DNA of 64,000 bases, from positions 2,728,001-2,792,000 of the forward strand of contig NZ_CP051516.1 of assembly GCF_012689525.1 (NCBI RefSeq), in the 5' to 3' direction. This DNA comes from Paraburkholderia aromaticivorans. Lineage in GTDB: Bacteria > Pseudomonadota > Gammaproteobacteria > Burkholderiales > Burkholderiaceae. Below the pieces are notes generated by a model that was not told where the DNA came from, ran no database searches, and saw nothing but the letters and a program-made list of their open reading frames with translations. Below, piece after piece: positions 61,346 through 64,000 of this stretch. The translations under genes were made by a program, and so were the position numbers. Each line of letters starts with the position of its first letter. Positions within the stretch are counted from its first letter, which is position 1.

Positions 61346-62924
61346 TCTGATCAGTCATGGCGGGCTCAGAATCATCGCCTTCGTGGGATTTATCGGACTC
61401 AGCCTCATTCTGACCGGATGGAGTGCTCGCCGATCGCGTGGAACCTCCGGCTTTTTCGTGGCCGGACGCAATCTGTCGCCGTTTCAGAACGGCCTCGCGC
61501 TGGCGGGAGACTTCATGTCCGCCGGATCGTTTCTCGGTGTGACGGGACTCGTTTCCCTGTTCGGATTCGACGGCATCGTGTATCAGGTCGGCTTCATCGC
61601 CGGATGGATCATGATCATGCTGATCGTCGCCGAGCCGGTCAGAAACTGCGGCAAATACACCCTCTCCGATGTGGTCGCACTCCGTCTGCGCAGCCGCGGA
61701 GTGCGAGCGGCCACATCGGGTTCTTCGCTGATCATTTCGTTAGCCTATCTACTCGCGCAACTCGTTGGCGGTGGCGCGCTGGCCAGTCTGCTATTGCCGA
61801 TCGGCACCAACGCCGCGATCGTGCTGATCGGTGTACTCATGATCGCGTATGTGCTGTTCGGCGGAATGGTGGCCGCGACTTACGTGCAGATCGTCAAGGC
61901 CGTGCTCGTCTGGACTGCCGGCGCGGTGCTCGTGCTGTTTGCTCTGGCGCATTTCTCCTTCGACGTGGGCGCACTGTTCAATAAGGCTCGCCTGTCATCG
62001 CTGCATCCAGCGCAGTACTTTGTGCCGGGCGGCTACTTCAAGGATCCGCTGGATACGCTGTCACTCACGCTCGCCCTCGCGTTGGGCACGGCAGGCCTGC
62101 CACACGTCATGACCCGGTTTTACACGGTGCCGTCCGCCGTCGCGGCGAGAAAGTCCGCGAAAATCGGCCTGATTGTGATGACGTCCTTTGCGGTAATGAT
62201 GATCGTGCTCGGATTTTCCGCCACCGCGATCGTGGGACCGGCGGCGATTCTCGCCACACACAGTTCCGGAAACAGCGCCATCACCCTGCTCGCTACGACA
62301 CTCGGCGGCGGTGCGGGTTCTGCCGGCGGCGAACTTCTGCTCGCGTGCGTTTCAGCAATTGCCTTTGCGACCATTCTTGCGGTTGTCTCGGGCATCATGA
62401 TTTCCTCGGCCTCGACCATCTCTCACGACATCTTCGGCCATCTCTTCTCGGCGTCTCGCGATAAGGAGCGCCGGCAGGTCGTAATCGCGAAGATCGCCAC
62501 GATAGTCTTCGGTATCGCCGCCATGGGACTCGCGCTGCTCGTCAAGACCTTCAATGTCGCGTTTCTCGTCGGGCTCGCGTTCGCCATCGCGGCAAGCGCA
62601 AACTTGCCCGTGGTTCTCTTCTCGATGTACTGGCGGCGTTTTACGGATCGAGGCGCAGTGGCCGCGGTGCTCGCCGGCACCCTTTCCTCGATTGGCCTCG
62701 TGCTCCTGGGGCCGGCCGTCATCGGAGCGAAAGGCATCATCTTCAAGGATTCCACCCCGCCTTTCTGGCTCTCGAATCCCGGTCTGTTCAGCATTCCGGT
62801 GGGCTTTATCGCGGGCTGGCTCGGATCGGTCACGACACGTCAGAACGCCGGCGACGGTTCCTTCGATGCTCAGCAACTTCGAATGCTAAGCGGCCTTGGA
62901 GCGGAAGCCGCGTCGGAACACTGA
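61338..62924 (+). CDS. sodium:solute symporter, ActP-like
   Basis: 528 residues with about 13 membrane helices. Signatures: FFVAGRNLSPFQNGLALAGDFMSAGSFLG, LYxVxxAEPVRNCGKYTLSDVVALRL in short form, GTAGLPHVMTRFYTVPSAVAARKSA and ISHDIFGHL. It takes up small carboxylates (acetate, propionate or similar) with Na+. The start is the ATG at 61338 inside the DUF485 gene's end. It should import the substrate of this operon. Confidence 0.91.
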   Translation: MNNLISHGGLRIIAFVGFIGLSLILTGWSARRSRGTSGFFVAGRNLSPFQNGLALAGDFMSAGSFLGVTGLVSLFGFDGIVYQVGFIAGWIMIMLIVAEPVRNCGKYTLSDVVALRLRSRGVRAATSGSSLIISLAYLLAQLVGGGALASLLLPIGTNAAIVLIGVLMIAYVLFGGMVAATYVQIVKAVLVWTAGAVLVLFALAHFSFDVGALFNKARLSSLHPAQYFVPGGYFKDPLDTLSLTLALALGTAGLPHVMTRFYTVPSAVAARKSAKIGLIVMTSFAVMMIVLGFSATAIVGPAAILATHSSGNSAITLLATTLGGGAGSAGGELLLACVSAIAFATILAVVSGIMISSASTISHDIFGHLFSASRDKERRQVVIAKIATIVFGIAAMGLALLVKTFNVAFLVGLAFAIAASANLPVVLFSMYWRRFTDRGAVAAVLAGTLSSIGLVLLGPAVIGAKGIIFKDSTPPFWLSNPGLFSIPVGFIAGWLGSVTTRQNAGDGSFDAQQLRMLSGLGAEAASEH

Positions 62925-62970
62925 CGCGAGAGCGCGCAATCTACCTACCTGTCCAACAAGGAGACACCCA

Positions 62971-63564
62971 GTGATTAACTTACGTACTGCCGCTTCACGA
63001 CTTGCATTGTCGACGGCTGCCGTTGCTGCGATCAGCATGAACGTGTTCTGCGCGCCCGCGATGGCGGCGACCGTCGAGGTATCGGAAACAAAGACGATTA
63101 TCGATCACGTGACCGTCTCTTCCAGCAAACCCTACGCTTCCGTCAAACAGGATCTGGAGAGCCGTCTCGGTCGACTTGACGATCATATCCGCACGCTGCT
63201 GAAACAGGACAAGGTCGACGAATTGCGCGCCGCCCTTCAGAAAGCCGCCGGCAACGACGGTCTTGTGATTCACTACATTGGGCTGCATGGAGATTGGCTC
63301 ATGCTGAAAGGACAGCGCAGGAACGGCACCGAGTATTTCACCGGCAATGTTCTCACCGCGACTGAAATGACCAGCGTCAATATGGCGGCAGGACTGTATG
63401 CGCCATTGCGTATCATGGTTTACGAAAACGCACAGGGTGGCACGACGATCGAGTACGATAAGCCGTCGACTCAACTCAGCCAGTTCCACAGCGCCCAGAT
63501 CGACGTTCAAGGCCGCTCACTCGACGATCGGCTGGCGAAGCTTTGTGCTTCGGTATTGCAATAG
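62971..63564 (+). CDS. secreted DUF302 protein
   Basis: 197 residues. The start is the GTG at 62971 with AAGGAG seven bases upstream. Signal peptide about 1-33 (LALSTAAVAAISMNVFCAPAMAA). The DUF302 domain follows (TIIDHVTVSSSKPYASVKQDLESRL, PLRIMVYENAQGGTTIEYDKPSTQL). Function of DUF302 is unknown; members occur in oxidative stress and sulfur contexts. Same direction as the operon, 46 bases after the symporter. Confidence 0.87.
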   Translation: MINLRTAASRLALSTAAVAAISMNVFCAPAMAATVEVSETKTIIDHVTVSSSKPYASVKQDLESRLGRLDDHIRTLLKQDKVDELRAALQKAAGNDGLVIHYIGLHGDWLMLKGQRRNGTEYFTGNVLTATEMTSVNMAAGLYAPLRIMVYENAQGGTTIEYDKPSTQLSQFHSAQIDVQGRSLDDRLAKLCASVLQ

Positions 63565-63613
63565 CAACGTACGGATCTGATGGGCCAATGTCCTGACGAA
63601 GCGGATATCTACC

Positions 63614-64000
63614 ATGAAAATAGACACTTTCAAACAGATCGTTCTTGCCTCTCGACCCGATGGACAGCCAACCGTCGACAATTTCCGTCTTGAGCAAGCC
63701 ACTCTGCCGGACACGCCACCGAATGGTCTGCTGCTCCGTGTTTTGTACCTGTCGCTCGATCCGTACATGCGCGGCCGAATGGATGCGCGCAAGTCGTACG
63801 CGCCTTCGGTCGAAATCGATCACAAGATGGTCGGCGAAGCCGTGGCCGAGGTAATCGAATCCAGACATCCGGACTATCGCGCAGGTGAACTCGTACTTGC
63901 TCCAACCGGATGGTGCGACTATGCGGTGATCGACGGTACTGGATTACGCAAGGTCGACCCCGATCTCTCGTCACCGTCAGCCCGGCTCGGCGTGCTCGGC
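63614..64000 (+). CDS. MDR-family NADP-dependent oxidoreductase, N-terminal part
   Basis: First 129 residues; the gene runs off the window. Reads as the GroES-like domain of zinc-independent MDR proteins (CurA/YfmJ or prostaglandin reductase type): QIVLASRPDGQPTVDNFRLEQATLPDTP, LLRVLYLSLDPYMRGRMD, GEAVAEVIESRHPDYRAGELV. These reduce alpha,beta-unsaturated ketones with NADPH. It follows DUF302 by 49 bases and probably belongs to the same unit. Confidence 0.88.
   Translation, partial: MKIDTFKQIVLASRPDGQPTVDNFRLEQATLPDTPPNGLLLRVLYLSLDPYMRGRMDARKSYAPSVEIDHKMVGEAVAEVIESRHPDYRAGELVLAPTGWCDYAVIDGTGLRKVDPDLSSPSARLGVLG

Noticed and set aside
1..64000. tRNA, rRNA, CRISPR array, prophage or intact insertion sequence
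   Set aside because: Looked for by eye (CCA ends, repeated spacers, transposase motifs, long terminal repeats) and none found.

Overview
The window is GC-rich DNA with the gene content and codon bias of a Burkholderiaceae genome, most likely Paraburkholderia or Caballeronia. This rests on the PHA genes (acetoacetyl-CoA reductase and phasin), a DUF3563 micro-protein, an OmpC-type burkholderial porin, many LysR/AraC/GntR regulators and several Rieske oxygenases. No rRNA, tRNA, CRISPR array or intact insertion sequence was seen. All calls were made by reading the sequence; no database search was run.

Layout. 1-5080: an NCS1 permease (cut by the window edge), an FCD-type GntR regulator with two palindromic candidate operators, LD-carboxypeptidase, tadA, a DUF1992 gene, a small lipoprotein and a 2'-5' RNA ligase-like phosphodiesterase. 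5383-8101: a consensus LexA box in front of a radical-SAM protein and a DUF4130-UdgX fusion, so a probable SOS-induced DNA repair pair. 8326-13011: an ECF41-type sigma factor with carboxymuconolactone decarboxylase, cupin, LysR, NAD(P)-binding epimerase-like and Ohr genes; a match to the reported ECF41 promoter (TGTCACA-N16-CGTC) lies before the LysR gene. 13100-24400: mostly small hypothetical or stress-type genes, pcm, phaB and phasin, with AT-rich gaps. 24533-33412: an accessory-looking stretch with at least three broken genes (GlxA-like AraC, sugar ABC ATPase, LysR), a diguanylate cyclase and a LysR/flavin-dependent demethylase-type oxidoreductase pair.

33413-41591 is a catabolic island. 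A porin is divergent from hemerythrin, a PDR-type reductase, two Rieske oxygenase alpha subunits, an SDR, an HSL-type esterase and a MarR regulator. A CTTCC-NN-GGAAG palindrome occurs in the porin/hemerythrin intergenic region (twice) and directly before the MarR gene, suggesting one regulon. 41654-46856 is a leftward operon (flavoprotein monooxygenase, RidA-like, DUF1028, M20 deacylase, NCS1 permease) divergent from a LysR gene. 48231-53791 couples a CntA/GbcA-like Rieske monooxygenase to a polyamine/quaternary-amine-type ABC importer. 54040-55343 is a frameshifted MFS gene. 56069-64000 is an AraC-controlled acid-degradation cluster: enoyl-CoA hydratase, CoA transferase, fumarylacetoacetase, DUF485 plus sodium:solute symporter, DUF302 and an MDR oxidoreductase cut by the window end.

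Overall this looks like a soil or plant-associated bacterium's accessory catabolic region next to DNA-repair and stress genes. The strongest regulatory observations are the LexA box, the ECF41 promoter and the CTTCC-NN-GGAAG family.
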